Source: Heliocidaris erythrogramma (taxonomy: Eukaryota; Echinodermata; Echinoidea; Camarodonta; Echinometridae). Taken from it: a stretch of 64,000 nucleotides of DNA. Numbering within the stretch: position 1 is the stretch's first letter; each line of letters begins with the position of its first letter. The notes beneath the pieces are model-generated. The model saw only the letters and a list, made by a program, of their open reading frames with translations. It ran no database searches and was not told the origin of the DNA. Positions 34,869 through 44,207 of the stretch are shown piece by piece. The position numbers and the translations under genes were made by a program. The stretch covers positions 11,142,244 through 11,206,243 of the forward strand of contig CM046861.1 of assembly GCA_025617745.1 (NCBI GenBank), read 5' to 3'.

Positions 34869-35450
34869 GGATGATGATTGATCACGATGATTGATCACGA
34901 TGATGATGTTGATGATGTTGATGGTAACGATGATGATGGTGATGATGGTGATTATGATGGTGATGATGGTGATTATGATGATGGTGATGATGATGATTAT
35001 GATGATGGTGATGATGATGGTGATGATGATAATGATGATGATGGTGATAAAGATGATGATGGTGATGATGATGATGATGATGGTGGTGGTGATGATTATG
35101 ATGATGATGATGATGATGATTATGAGGATGATAATGATGCCGATGTTAATTCACAGTATTTACATGCACACTTAAGGGAATAAGCCCCACTAATTATTAT
35201 GTATATTTATGTTATCCTTTCTTAGTAAAACATAGGTTTCCTGTTATTTTCTTGATTTCAAAAATTGATTTTAACCTTATCATTCCTTTCAAGGCCTTCT
35301 ACATCCTTAATTAATGAATACATGAATACATGGTCTTGGAAAGTGGTGAACTGCAATTTGCTTTTTTATTTCTTATTTCTGTAGGCAGTGGAACTGCTCT
35401 TAAATCATCTAGACCTGGACCAATCTTCTTTCAGACTAGGACTCAGTCAG
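22515..35450 (+). CDS. Myo18: Unconventional myosin-XVIII motor domain, 14 exons, partial gene
   Basis: Fourteen exons (listed separately) join in phase into 691 codons of a myosin head that matches animal MYO18A along its length. Seen: P-loop GRSGGGKS in exon 1, switch-I region NTSATR in exon 2, switch-II region VVDLPGLQ in exon 7, the LHFVHCMLP strand in exon 12, and a converter-like GFPESMLFQEF in exon 13. Family knowledge: Myo18 is an actin-associated, PDZ-containing myosin with very weak or no motor ATPase, acting as a cytoskeletal and membrane-linked scaffold. Ordinary myosins have NxxSSR and DIxGFE at the two switches; both are altered here, as expected for class XVIII. Every intron is GT-AG. 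Missing are the N-terminal extension upstream of exon 1 and, downstream, the segment that in relatives starts with VFFRAG followed by IQ and coiled coil. The last exon is followed by at least 28.5 kb without a recognisable continuation. Confidence 0.95.
22938..23030. repeat. Minisatellite in Myo18 intron 1
   Basis: About seven imperfect units of the type ggtagttgtcc (12-15 bp). Confidence 0.8.
23152..23294 (+). CDS. Myo18: Myo18 exon 2 (switch I region)
   Basis: Acceptor ctcag, donor gtaaat; 2+141 nt, phase 1 in and phase 0 out. Encodes LLDAFGGARTIQNTSATR, then the LDFDHLGQIASSSIQ strand. NTSATR replaces the canonical NxxSSR of active myosins, as in vertebrate MYO18A. Confidence 0.95.
23780..23880 (+). 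CDS. Myo18: Myo18 exon 3
   Basis: Acceptor cattttag, donor gtaaga; phase 0 in and 2 out. Encodes ILMLEKYRIVRKPEEERA then FNIFYYLMAGSDQSL, equivalent to the LLEKxRVxxxxxxERNFHIFYQLL segment of myosin heads. Confidence 0.95.
24087..24850. repeat. Purine (GA/GAAA) tracts in Myo18 intron 3
   Basis: gagagagagc and gaaagaaagaaag at 24087-24140, (ga)n at 24631-24662, and further gagagaaagaaag at 24770-24835. The intron (23881-25894) is otherwise AT-rich with nothing recognised before the foldback at 25678. Confidence 0.85.
25678..25810. repeat. 133-bp foldback, arms of about 53 bp
   Basis: Left arm begins cagaaaaaaggtttgcggta and ends taactccacgttcc; the right arm is its near-perfect reverse complement (ggaacgtggagtttttcc ... 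ttttttctg). The 26-nt loop has its own cggtcag/ctggccg symmetry. It lies 84 bp upstream of Myo18 exon 4, between branch-point distance and the exon. Confidence 0.9.
25895..25955 (+). CDS. Myo18: Myo18 exon 4 (short)
   Basis: A 61-nt exon, acceptor atctccag, donor gttagt, phase 2 in and 0 out. Encodes QDLSLHKMSKDNPYIQPLQK. Weakly conserved, as in the matching region of relatives. It lies 84 bp downstream of a 133-bp foldback repeat. Confidence 0.85.
26046..26980 (+). mobile_element. LINE remnant: RT C-terminus and 3' UTR, split by a MITE
   Basis: Before the MITE: LPIRSRMHDKILLLTFK (26115-26160). After it, in the same frame: CIHGHVPP, one stop at 26693, then LSELITISQPSRYSLCSS, GDGAFSTAAPNLWSQL and a stop near 26921. 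These are the terminal RT-domain signatures of L2/jockey-type LINEs. The 3' UTR contains the common aaatgcgctatttaaatac motif and a short attgtt tail. It lies in the intron between Myo18 exons 4 and 5, in the same orientation as the gene. Confidence 0.85.
26161..26660. mobile_element. 500-bp MITE with TTAA target inside the LINE remnant
   Basis: Perfect 19-bp termini agggatagttcaccctgac, inverted at the right end, flanked by TTAA at 26157-26160 and 26661-26664. Subterminal arms are also inverted (taaaagcagagaaa ... tttctctgcattta; gtgacgtcatatgcgagcag ... ctgctcgcatgtaacgtcac). No ORF. Same terminal signature (AGGG...ACCCT) as 31681-32195 and 51895-52463. Confidence 0.9.
27221..27365 (+). CDS. 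Myo18: Myo18 exon 5
   Basis: Acceptor ctaatttcag, donor gtaagc, phase 0 in and 1 out. Encodes KEEIDHAKMMWQKVV and LWCVLAAIIHLGAAGATK. The latter is the AAILHLGN-type helix of myosin heads in its MYO18 form (HLGAAGATK). Confidence 0.95.
27942..28206 (+). CDS. Myo18: Myo18 exon 6
   Basis: Acceptor acatttag, donor gtatgc, phase 1 in and 2 out. Encodes FLNPSEAQRAATLLGVSLED, a Gly/Ser-rich surface loop (SDGGSEGSGSGG), then EGMISGLYTELVNAVVSLVN, the helix preceding switch II. The intron just downstream carries decayed duplicates of the 3' half of this exon. Confidence 0.95.
28245..28455 (+). pseudogene. Two decayed intronic copies of the 3' half of Myo18 exon 6
   Basis: From about 28258 to 28350 the sequence repeats the end of exon 6, readable as GATKALGEMISELYANLV and followed by gtatgctatgg exactly like the true donor region, but lacking the codons for the final Val-Asn-Arg. 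A shorter, more decayed third copy around 28410-28450 retains the aaaggatgatctcagctgta core. No good acceptor with a pyrimidine tract precedes either copy, so they look like relics of tandem exon duplication. A functional cassette exon is not excluded for the first copy. Confidence 0.75.
28690..28882 (+). CDS. Myo18: Myo18 exon 7 (switch II region)
   Basis: Acceptor cttccccag, donor gtatag, phase 2 in and 0 out. Encodes SSTYRTKSSILVVDLPGLQ, then ASFQDLCNNYAQERLQLLFH. VVDLPGLQ occupies the switch-II position (DIxGFE in active myosins); the catalytic Glu is Gln here. NYAQERLQ matches the NYTNEKLQ relay helix of the family. Confidence 0.95.
29163..29341. mobile_element. Foldback MITE in Myo18 intron 7
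   Basis: tggggtgttacaagaaagtt at the left and aactttcttgcaacacccca at the right are inverted, continuing into gattgattgcaa/ttgcaattgattgc. The middle is unpaired. Confidence 0.85.
29874..29963 (+). CDS. Myo18: Myo18 exon 8
   Basis: A 90-nt exon, acceptor cctacag, donor gtaagt, phase 0/0. Encodes ENIECDLGRENDTESSPG and VNLIDRQQGL. The start matches the EENIEL segment of MYO18A after the relay helix; the rest is a variable acidic loop. Confidence 0.9.
30610..30754 (+). CDS. Myo18: Myo18 exon 9
   Basis: Acceptor ccctctag, donor gtgagt, phase 0 in and 1 out. Encodes KGILWLLDEESIFPGASDDS then FLERLYLHYH, matching the GLLWLLDEEALVPGASEDT block of MYO18A (canonical myosins: GxxxLLDEECxxP). Confidence 0.95.
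31485..31644 (+). CDS. Myo18: Myo18 exon 10
   Basis: Acceptor cttcttcag, donor gtaggt, phase 1 in and 2 out. Encodes FVLNHIHGTVPITYNATNWL, the family's F-I-H-GT-V-Y-N-WL strand, then SASVVLQESQ. The next exon restores Lys across the junction. Confidence 0.95.
31681..32195. mobile_element. 515-bp foldback MITE in Myo18 intron 10
   Basis: Starts agggggaattccaccctag after TTAA (31677-31680) and ends in gacttcccctt followed by a degraded TCAA. Long inverted arms of roughly 190 bp include gatcttgcgagc-type blocks: cttgcgagctcatctcccat on the left and gggagagaagctcgcaagat on the right. Confidence 0.85.
32395..32578 (+). CDS. Myo18: Myo18 exon 11 (loop 2 region)
   Basis: Acceptor acttccag, donor gtaagt, phase 2 in and 0 out. 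Encodes PSISRLFISLAGSLPSSM, GSSSLRRASSIRRAWTSG and AAIKRKSLCLQAKYQV. The Arg/Lys-rich stretch lies at the 50K/20K junction (loop 2), an actin-contacting segment in other myosins; RRASS and RRAWTS resemble basophilic kinase sites (inference). Confidence 0.95.
32939..33017. repeat. Hairpin repeat copy 7, in Myo18 intron 11
   Basis: gaaccagaagggcgttatct and gagttaacgcccttcttgct then ctaaacaggcgata; ends 80 bp before exon 12. Confidence 0.85.
33098..33305 (+). CDS. Myo18: Myo18 exon 12 (actin-binding strand and SH helices)
   Basis: Acceptor cttctaccag, donor gtaagt, phase 0 in and 1 out. Encodes IRRTRLHFVHCMLPHDD (canonical PHFVRCIIPN) and, after a variable loop, VPLLRSQVRGSKMMAAIRIF, equivalent to the QLRxxGVLEGIRI SH-helix region. 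Confidence 0.95.
33396..33706 (-). mobile_element. tRNA-derived SINE in Myo18 intron 12
   Basis: On the minus strand a tRNA-like head (tggtggcatggaagg, box B gggttcgatccc at about 33639-33650) is followed by a body and a 3' end ggcgctacatagattcat with an (att)n tail (plus strand 33396-33419). The tggcatgg block resembles box A. Confidence 0.75.
33740..33960. repeat. Dispersed repeat, inverted relative to 42912
   Basis: Contains ggcgggatttgcctcccac and ggcatggtaggggttaaac, the reverse complement of gtattaacccctaccatgcc and gtgggcagcaaatcccgccc at 42912-42955, with further similarity toward caagccattctgagcc. Confidence 0.75.
34569..34669 (+). CDS. Myo18: Myo18 exon 13 (converter)
   Basis: Acceptor tctcctccag, donor gtaaga, phase 1 in and 0 out. 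Encodes GFPESMLFQEFRYRFEILAP, the class XVIII version of GFPNRxxYxEFxxRY, ending VMDERK. A GAT microsatellite begins 6 nt into the following intron. Confidence 0.95.
34676..35140. repeat. GAT microsatellite, about 465 bp, in Myo18 intron 13
   Basis: Imperfect (gat)n with ggt, gac and gtt variants, starting 7 nt after the exon 13 donor and ending about 245 bp before exon 14. All three frames are open (poly-Met, poly-Asp; poly-His on the other strand), explaining several spurious ORFs. Confidence 0.97.
35385..35450 (+). CDS. Myo18: Myo18 exon 14 (last motor exon seen)
   Basis: A 66-nt exon, acceptor tttctgtag, donor gtaagg, phase 0/0. Encodes AVELLLNHLDLDQ and ends LGLSQ. In relatives the next residues are VFFRAG, the end of the converter before the IQ helix. 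No such exon was recognised downstream in the window. Confidence 0.95.
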
Positions 35451-36533
35451 GTAAGGGCTTAAATCTAAATTCATTAATTTCAGGTTTATACATGTACATG
35501 TATGTTGTTGGTGTAATTGTTCATGATTATTTTTTTATCTGTTCAACTGTGCAGCAGGTAGATGTATATCATATACACTGTATTGGTACGTTAATACTTA
35601 CTTTAATTTAGCCGAGTCTTTGCACTTTTTTGTGATATGTGATGGTCAAGTATATACTGGTATTGCAATGCAAACTTGAGCTGTATGAAATATGTTTACT
35701 GTGTAAAGATAAAATTTGTAATTTACCTGTACATGTTTATTCTGTGTGTATTCATTCATTCATTGCATGCCCAAAAAATCATGTATTTTCTTAAAGTTCT
35801 ATTCAAATTTCATTTTACAGAGATGTATAAGATATTCTTTAATTCATAGGGAATCTGCAAGCCTGGATTTCTTCAAACAGTACAACCTTCCTCCCATAAA
35901 AATAGATAAATAGTTGCAATGGATTTGTTTATCAACTTCCACATGTGTTGAACAGAATATGTGTTTGCTGTGTGAGTGCTCTTTGTTCTGTCTCTCTTTT
36001 TCTTTCGTTTTTTTCTAATTCCATTTTATTGTTTGAATTACAAGTTTACTTATTATAGATCTTCCTTTTCAGGTCTTTGTAAGCTTTTCAGAATGAATGA
36101 TAATTATTTCAATTATTTATTTATGTACTATACAGCACTATGCACTGAACATAAAATTTCTGTTAATAGAGATAGTCATGTGTGTTGTAGCTGCTGTAGT
36201 AAATTTTTTGTTCGATATCATATCATGATGTCACGACTGCTTTTCAAACATTCGTGTGTATTAATCACCACATTGATCATATCTCTCCCACACGTCCAGC
36301 GCGACACTCATCATTCCCCAAATATTGTGGCAAATCCGTAGGACCAGACAACATTTAATCCTCAAGGTCAGATTAGTAATACAGACCTGTCCTTAAAACT
36401 GACCCCCTTCCCTCGACCATTGCCATGTCCTCAGAGGCCCTCTTAAGCCTCTTTCAGACAAGTAGCGGTAAATCACCTTAGAACAACGTTGCGGCAAATC
36501 TTTGCTTGTAAATGAGGTGGAAGAGGCATTACT

Positions 36534-36584
<51 letters not shown>
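36534..36584. repeat. Poly-G run, about 51 nt
   Basis: Uninterrupted G tract followed by aggtaaaaataaag. The true length may be uncertain because homopolymers of this size assemble poorly. Confidence 0.9.
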
Positions 36585-36585
<1 letters not shown>

Positions 36586-36641
36586 GGTAAAAATAAAGCT
36601 GCATGCAACAATGAATGACCCCCTTAGCTTACACATACTTG

Positions 36642-36783
36642 CTGGGGAGCGTTTCATCAAGTATTTTGTCAGTGATTTTTACTGACAACTGTTATAAGCT
36701 ACTGAAATCCTTGCATTTGATTGGCTAAGAGCAAATTTGTCGGTAAATATCACTCACAAAACGCTTGATGAAACGCTCCCCAG
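36642..36783. mobile_element. Palindromic MITE with GGGGAGCGTTTCATCAAG ends
   Basis: ctggggagcgtttcatcaag is perfectly inverted at the right end, and gtcagtgatttttactgac pairs with the right-hand gtcggtaaatatcactcac region. Same general family style as 21421 and 44208 (GTTTCAT core). Confidence 0.88.
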
Positions 36784-37808
36784 ATCTGTCAGTTGTAAGA
36801 AACAGAAGTAGGAAGCACACTACGCTCATCTCATGTAATTTTGCAGCGCTCATCATTTTTTGGTAAAGGCGTTTACCGCCTCGTCTGAATGAGCCTTTAC
36901 GAAAGATTTACCAATCTAACATGAGTTGCTCTGGGATAATGCCTCCACTTGTAGCCGAAGAGGTGTATGACACATACTTTAAGCTCAGACTTCCTCTGCT
37001 GTTCTCATTAAAGTGAGCTGGTATGAAAAGATATCAAGTCACTTTTTAGAAAAGATGAGTTTGACTTTCGCTCTCCTCTGTGTTTAAATGAACTGAAAAC
37101 TTGCTTTACCAGGAATGAAGTTGCTTTTTGTTTTGAAGATATTGTAGCGTTTATGAGGACCAAGTTTCAAGTTTGATTACAGACTAAGGAGGAGATAAAG
37201 ATATGCATTGGACAAAGGGAAACCTTCTACGCAGTTTGGAATATTTTGTAATTTAACTTCATGGAAAATGGGATGTTTAGAGGATTAGATCTGGTGATTT
37301 GAAAACTCTCTTGGTGAGTATGATTTAACAAACTGTTCAGCTTATTTTTAGTCAAGATCTTGTATTTTCTATTCATATGTCAAAAGTGAATTAGGGATTC
37401 CTTTCTCGTATTTCCAATGAAAAATTATAATGACAATTTGAAAATGGACTATGTAGGTTTAGATTGTTTCATTGGACATGTTATTGGTTAGTAGGGTCTG
37501 CCATTTTAATGTACATGTAACTCTTATTCACATCCTTCATTAATGTAATTAAGTTCATAGATTAAGCTCATCAGCTAGAACCTCTTTTTTTGGACCTTAG
37601 AAAGCATGCATGGTAACAGCATGCCTTTACATTTTACTTTGAAGTGCAGGTTAAAATCGGTTTGAGATTAAATACTTGTAAAATGGAAAATGGATATGTA
37701 CATGTACGTGCCCCAATTCAAATGTATATGTGATATCAACATATTTTTCGAAATAAACCATTTTCAGGTGATAATTTCCTCAAAATAATTCCCTCCAACA
37801 CGTGAAAT

Positions 37809-38095
37809 ATTGCCCCCCCCCCCTCTCTCTCTCTCTCTCTTTCTCACTCTCATCTTCTCCTCATCTCCCTCTCTCCATCTCTCTCTTTCTCATTCCCATC
37901 TTCTCCTTATCTCTCTCTCTTTCTCTCTCTCTTTCTCACTCCCATCTTCTCCTTATCTCTCTCCATCTCTCTCTCTTTATCTCTCTCTCTTTCTCACTCC
38001 CTTCTTCTCCTTATCTCTCTCTCACTCCCATCTTCTCCTTATCTCTCTCTGATTCTCCATCTGTCTCTGCCCCTACACTCTCCCACACTTTTCAC
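37809..38095. repeat. CT-rich tandem tract
   Basis: Units of roughly 45 bp with the pattern ctctctttctcactcccatc then ttctccttat, five to six copies. Open frames here are Ser/Leu/Pro low-complexity artefacts. Confidence 0.9.
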
Positions 38096-39559
38096 TCGTA
38101 CACCACTTAAGACAATTTTTGATTGGATTTCCCTTTTTGAACCGCTTCCCCTGTACCTACAAGGTTGATTGATTCTTAGTGAGTATCTGTTTCCTATCCT
38201 ATTTGTCTAGGAAACTTCTCTCAACCACCTGTTTTGCAGATGGAGGAGGTATAACCCCCCCCCCCCTTCCAACTATAATGGCATATGCCCCCTCAAAAAT
38301 GTAATTACTGGTTATTGGTATTACTCAGATTTGCGTGGTTCTATTATTCCTCTGCACTTTTGTTTTTGCTATAAACTCCTAATATAACCTTGATGACCAA
38401 TAAACACTTTGAGTTTAATAGTATAATAGACAAGCAGAATTGTTATGTTTAACAATTTTTTAAAGATTGAACCTGTGTAGATTTTCTGTTGATAGTAATA
38501 TGCCTGTTGTTGTCTTTTATAAATGCATAATATAGTTTACACGTGTGCATGTACATGAATATGGAGTTTCCAACTTCTGATAGCTATTGACAGTGCTCTC
38601 TTTTCACGATGACTTTATACATTAATCAGTTCCTCTTTTTATGCTCTCTGGCATAGAACTGATGTAATTTACGTAAACTTACATTGATCAATCATGTGTA
38701 CCTTTATGTTTATTATGAGACACTTGTAGCTGTCACAAAAGCGTTTAAGCAAACAAGGATATTTTCTCTGCATATTTTGTTGTCTGTCATTAAACGTTAA
38801 TCAGCCTAACAAACCGTCTATCACCTGCTGTTGCTCAGCTTGTTTGGTGCTCTTTTGCGCTTGACTCCTGTGAGGAAGGGAGTAAATTGCGTCTGTCAGC
38901 TGTGAGGATTTCCACTTTTCGTCGGTGCGGCATGTGGGCAGGCGGCTTTGGGGGGAAATACGGTGGAATTGCAGCTTCCACAACTCCTTCGGTTGGTTAT
39001 TGGGCGTCAAAGTGAAATGAATAAGGGTGGGAAAATACTGCACGGAAAATTTGATGTGATTGGGGACCCCCTGTTCCTGTATTTTGCAAGATCTTATCTC
39101 GCTCAAAGGACAAGGCTTTGTACATGTTTTCCTTTCAATGTAAGGCTCTTTGAGGTGCAATTAAAGGGGCCTGATTACATTTTTGTACACTTCTCTGACA
39201 TCCATTTTTTTTTTCTTAAAAATAGAACAATTCTTTTTGGTATTCATGAACAGTCCTGTAGACTATTGGATTTTCATATTCCCCTAGGCTAGAGAACCAC
39301 CTGATAGAAGATGTACATATATGTGGACACCCATCATCTCCATGAATGTCCGTTTGTTATCAGCAAAGTCGGTTAATTTGGGTGTTTCAGAACTTTACAA
39401 GATGTTGTTGTGTTGTGAATCTCTGGAGGATACACCTATTCATCGGCTCTGTCAGTAAGATCATTTAAATCCACTTACTGTTCAATCTTATTCCCCATTT
39501 AACCCACCCTATGACTATGCATATACCGCTCCCTCCTCTTAGTGTAGCTCCCTCCTTTG

Positions 39560-39960
39560 ATCCTTCTCTCTCTCCCTCTCTCTCCCTCTCCCTTTCTCTC
39601 TCTCTCTCTCTCTCTCTGTCTCTATATCTCGCCCTGTCTCTCTATCTCTCCCTCTCCCTATGTCTCTGTCTCTGTCTGTCTCTCTCTCTCTCTCCATCTT
39701 GCTCCTCTCCTCTTTATTGCTCTCATTCTTTCTCGTTTGTCCCCCCCCCCCCCCCCCCCCACCCCTCTCATCTTCCTCTGTATCTCTCCTGTCACATGTA
39801 AATCCACCCTTTCAATGTTATTTCATTAATTTATCTTGGTATACTGTAATTTTGTTGTACTCCTTCCTTACTGTTATACAATACTATCTTTCTTTTCTAC
39901 TGCTTGTGTATATCCCTCATTAACATGACACCCCCCCCCCCCCCCCCCCCCCCCCCACCG
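39560..39960. repeat. CT-rich tract and two poly-C runs
   Basis: (ctctct)n with tgtctctgtctctgtctg at 39660-39680, poly-C at 39741-39761 and 39931-39956. Confidence 0.9.
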
Positions 39961-40634
39961 TCTCTCTAAGTACATGTTCATCTATTTGGGGAGTGTTTAG
40001 AGCAAGTTTTCTGGTGACTATTCACATGCAGGCCTACACCTAGTTGCAGGTACAAATGCTGGTCAGTCGTAAAAAAGAGTGTCTCCACTGTAAGACTACC
40101 ATAGGCCCTGTACTATAGCTGCTCCTAATATTGACACCGCCAGTAAGTAGGTAGATGGGTTAGCCTTCTCTCAAGACACAATGATTTTCTGATAAAGTGT
40201 CAAATTAGGGTCTGTGCTTTCAGACTAGCCTGCACCCTACATGTATCTCATCTCAATTCTACTGAAGATACACTGTATGTTGAGCACATAATGATAGTCG
40301 ACCACTGAACCACACCCCTCCCTTTACCTTAACCCTTCCTGGGGCAAATCAAACTCTTTAAACTTTAGTGACATCCTTCCTCCCACCCCCTCATTACCAT
40401 GACAACCCTTCCTCTTACTTACCCTACATGCATCTAGCCTGACAACTTAGTGGGGGGAAAAACCCAATTTTTAAAGCCCTGTGCAGACACGATGCTGAGA
40501 AAAATGCTGAAAAACCGTCACCTTCACAAAACCTTCTTTTAAATGAATGGTGAGAGGCAATATTTGAGGATTAAAAAACATACCTGCGCTTTTATCTGCC
40601 CTTCACCAACCAAACATTCACACAGTGCTTGACA

Positions 40635-40890
40635 ACCCCCCGCCCCCGTTTCCACCCCCCCCCCCCTTCCCCAACCCCCCTTCCCCAACCCCCCTTCCCC
40701 AACCCCCTTCACCCCACCTCAAACACCCTTCCTTCATCTACATTTCACCAACAAATGTTTCCCAGAAACTCAAGTCTTTAGCCCCCCCCCCCCCACCCTT
40801 GCCCTTACTCCACCCTTCCCCTGACCCCACCCAGTCCCGACATTACCAATCCCGACATTACCAGTCCCGACATTACCCCCCCCCCCCCCT
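40635..40890. repeat. C-rich region with short tandem units
   Basis: ccttccccaacccc repeated four times at 40668-40710, and cccgacattaccaat/cccgacattaccagt three times at 40835-40876, between poly-C runs. Confidence 0.85.
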
Positions 40891-41384
40891 TCACTCTCCC
40901 ATCTTCCTGGCATTCATACACGAGGAGTGTGCACTCTATAATGCTCCATGAACTAACCCAGGGGTGTAAAAGCCAATTTCCTCCTCCACATTAATAGCTT
41001 GTAGGTCAGAATTAAAAGCTAACCTGGTTGCCCCATTAGGGGGTCTGCTAGCTAGGCCAAACACTGAAGCGTGAGGGAGAATGTTAGTGTTGAGGATCTC
41101 ATCGTGCTCATAAGGAGGTACATTGCTGCATGCTAGTAACAGGAAGATTGAGAAGAATATGCAAGGACTTTACTTATGGATTAGACACATGCACTGCTTG
41201 TTTGATGTGTAATAGGAGAAAGTTGAGTTTTGGTGAGTGTTTTTGTTGTGCTGAATATCATTTTCATCTTTGTACGGTAAGATACGACTCATTAATAAGA
41301 ATTAATATAGACTTTGAATGATTGAATTTGAAGAGGCAATAATGGAGAATAATGAAACAATCTCATGCTTTGGGGTTTTGTTTA

Positions 41385-41483
41385 TTTTGTTTCCTTGCAT
41401 TGTTTGTTTGTTGTTTGCTTGTTTGTTTGATTTTGTTTTTTGTTTGTTTTTGTTTTTTTATTTTGAGGGGGGGGGGGGGGGGG
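41385..41483. repeat. GTTT repeats and poly-G
   Basis: tttgtttgttgtttgcttg followed by gtttttgtttttttatt and an 18-nt G run at 41466-41483. Confidence 0.85.
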
Positions 41484-42904
41484 CTTTGCCATTTGTAAGC
41501 CATTCTGTTATGATCTCACCGTACAATGCACATACTTTTTAATACAATGAATAGTTTTAGAGAGTCATGATGACATTTCTTACTTTCCTTGCATATTTTA
41601 ATGACAGTAACTGATGTTATAGTTTGTTACCTGTAGAAGAAAAAAAAATCATTTTCCCAAGTGAGCACTCATGTTTTGGTCATTGATATGTTCTGCTTTC
41701 CACCTCGTGATTTATCACTGAACAATGATGATCCATTAATCTTCATTCTATGTTCAAGGTCGAAATGAGTGCAGCTACAAATCAAACATCAATTTTGACC
41801 CAAACAAGTTTATCTTGACAGGTATCTGAGAACAACTGTTCAATCTTGCGAAAAACTGAAAAAAACATCTGTGCAGACATAGTAACTTTTTTTTTATCTC
41901 TCGCAGGAAAATGAAAATTTATTGTGTATACGTAAACTGGCAGGTATATCGTATACATGTACACAGATCTATATGTGTGCACAATCTTTATGAGGGGTAA
42001 TGATCATCATAAAATCAACATACGGTGTACAAGAATTGATAATTGCTTTCAATTTATTTCACAATAGACATAATTATAAATTAGAATATGTGTTGGGCAT
42101 ACAATCATCAGAGCATCAAATTGCCTTTGACACCTGCATAAAGAGATTGAGATATTTGTTATTGGTCAAAGTTCAAGGGATGATAATTATAAATCAAGCT
42201 TTTATTACCAATCTCAATTTTATTACTCATCTGAAAGTACAGTGTTACCTTGGTTTGTCAACTTGAGCTACATGTACATCCCCTTACCCCCAGCTGATAG
42301 CAAACAGTTTATATTTCGGTACATTCCATACTTTGAAAGTTGGAATACCTCATTAATTTTGGTAGACTTTTGAAACCAAAGAGGACTTTGTATCATTTTT
42401 AGTGGAAGATATCATTCAATTCATGTTTCTCTTCATGTGAAGATTGTGTTTGTATCATGCTTGTTGATGCATTCTTAGAGTACCTTGTCCTATCCTACTT
42501 AATAAGTCCTTGCATTTAGTTTGATATTTGTAGCTTTTATAAAGGAATATTGATACAAGTCTTCCAAAATTCCAATTCAGTTTTAAACATTAATTTCAAG
42601 AACATAAATTATGATGCAGTTGAAAAGATGATGATAAGACCTGCATTGAACCCACCAGGTGAAAACTGGTCTATTGAAACATTTCAGTAGGAAGAAAATA
42701 TATATAGGATTATTTTCTCTAACATTTTGTTTATTTAATGGGGATCTTTTAAAATTTGCTGACATTGAAAAAGTGAGATTCCCTCTCAGAAATTCTTATG
42801 TGTTTTACAGTTGTTGTTGTTGTTTTTACCTTGAGCTGTTTTGGAGCTTTCCAGAGCTAAATAATTCTCTACTCCCATGTATATTTTTCTTTTCTGCTGT
42901 TTGG

Positions 42905-43065
42905 CAAGAAGTGGTATTAACCCCTACCATGCCGTGGGCAGCAAATCCCGCCCAAATATCGAAGTGTATTTGGACTCAGAATGGCTTGAAAATTCTTCCT
43001 CATACAGAAACCTGTGCCTTCACTTCAAAATTCTTTATTTACCCCTGGCACCATAATCCCTAGAT
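42905..43065. repeat. Dispersed repeat, inverted relative to 33740
   Basis: gtattaacccctaccatgcc onward to tttatttacccctggcacc; pairs with 33740-33945 in reverse orientation. Noncoding. Confidence 0.75.
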
Positions 43066-43072
43066 ATGCCAC

Positions 43073-43301
43073 TGTCTGTAATGTATTTAAATTTTATACA
43101 TACCTTTCAAACAAAGGTTGTTCTTGACAACCTGAAAGCTTGCCAGATGCTTGCCGGACATAGCAACAAATAATGTATGCAGACTGGATTCCAAGCATTG
43201 AGGCTCATTTATAAAAAGCAGGTTCATGGAATAGCTTGTCACTAGGTGCTCAGAGAATTTATGTGCATAAATTTGGACACATTACAGAAGCGGTCTATTG
43301 C
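43073..43301. mobile_element. MITE, copy of the 55748 element
   Basis: Same interior as 55748-55981 with scattered changes. The right terminus attacagaagcggtctattg is preserved; the left terminus has decayed to ctgtctgtaatgt. Confidence 0.8.
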
Positions 43302-44207
43302 TTCGAGACAGTTTCTTTCACAATTCAATCTCATGACCAGAACTCAACTTTATCTTTAAACCCAGTATCATGTTTGAGATTTAATACAATACCAACCAAG
43401 GTGTTGGAAGTATGTTCTTATTGATTTTGGAATTCTAGAGGACATAGGTCAAATAGATCCACTTCTGCAGAAGGTCCAACTGTTTATACATTGTGATGAA
43501 TAGTGTACTTCAAGGTGAAGATTAGCTTTACACTATACACACAGTCATGGACTGATGACTCATTGATTATTTCTTTTGTGAAGGTCTTTGATTAAAACTG
43601 TTTGCAAACATGTTCAGCACATTGCCGCCAAATTTGTTTCTTGCACCTGGCCCTGATGATGGGAACAATATAGCATGTTATTATTTAGCTAAGTTTATGT
43701 TTATCAGGACCAGGTGGGCTGCTTTAGCCAAGGACTGGAGCTGTTCCTACTGGAACTGTTTTGGTGCGTGCATATGACCGATTGGGAAATGCGTAGGAAG
43801 AAATATGCAGTTTGATTGAGGATGATTGTGGATCTGTATGATTTATCTGCGACTTTGGAAAGGATATGTTAACTTTGATTTGGAAATTGGATATGCCTCG
43901 TGACTTTTTGCAGCTCCTACATGTGGCAGGAGGGCTTGAAAATGATTCATGCGGTATTATCTTCTCTGGAGATTGAAGATGAAAATGATGGAACTTCTTA
44001 GCTTGTGATTGCTTGAACTTTGGAAATGAGTACTTTGTAGTTTGTTTGTTTTTGTTTTAGTTGTAAATGATCAGTATATTTAATTATTATCAATAATTAA
44101 TGCTGCATTTATATCACACATAAAGGCACCTATAAATACTACCATTACTCAGGCTTTAGCCTAGCTGCGCTGAATAAGGCACTGAAAGCATTCAAGGAAT
44201 TGCTTCC

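Noticed and set aside
34475..35183. Poly-His, poly-Met and poly-Asp ORFs
   Set aside because: Translations of the GAT microsatellite in intron 13 on both strands.
36068..36095. Possible VFFRAG exon after ttttcag
   Set aside because: The frame reads VFVSFSE and then a stop; not the expected converter sequence.
37802..38110. Overlapping Ser/Leu ORFs
   Set aside because: CT microsatellite artefact; the same applies to 39511-39923 and 46308-46676.
38801..39292. Opposing ORFs of 119 and 114 codons
   Set aside because: No recognisable motif and no supporting splice context; overlapping on both strands suggests chance.
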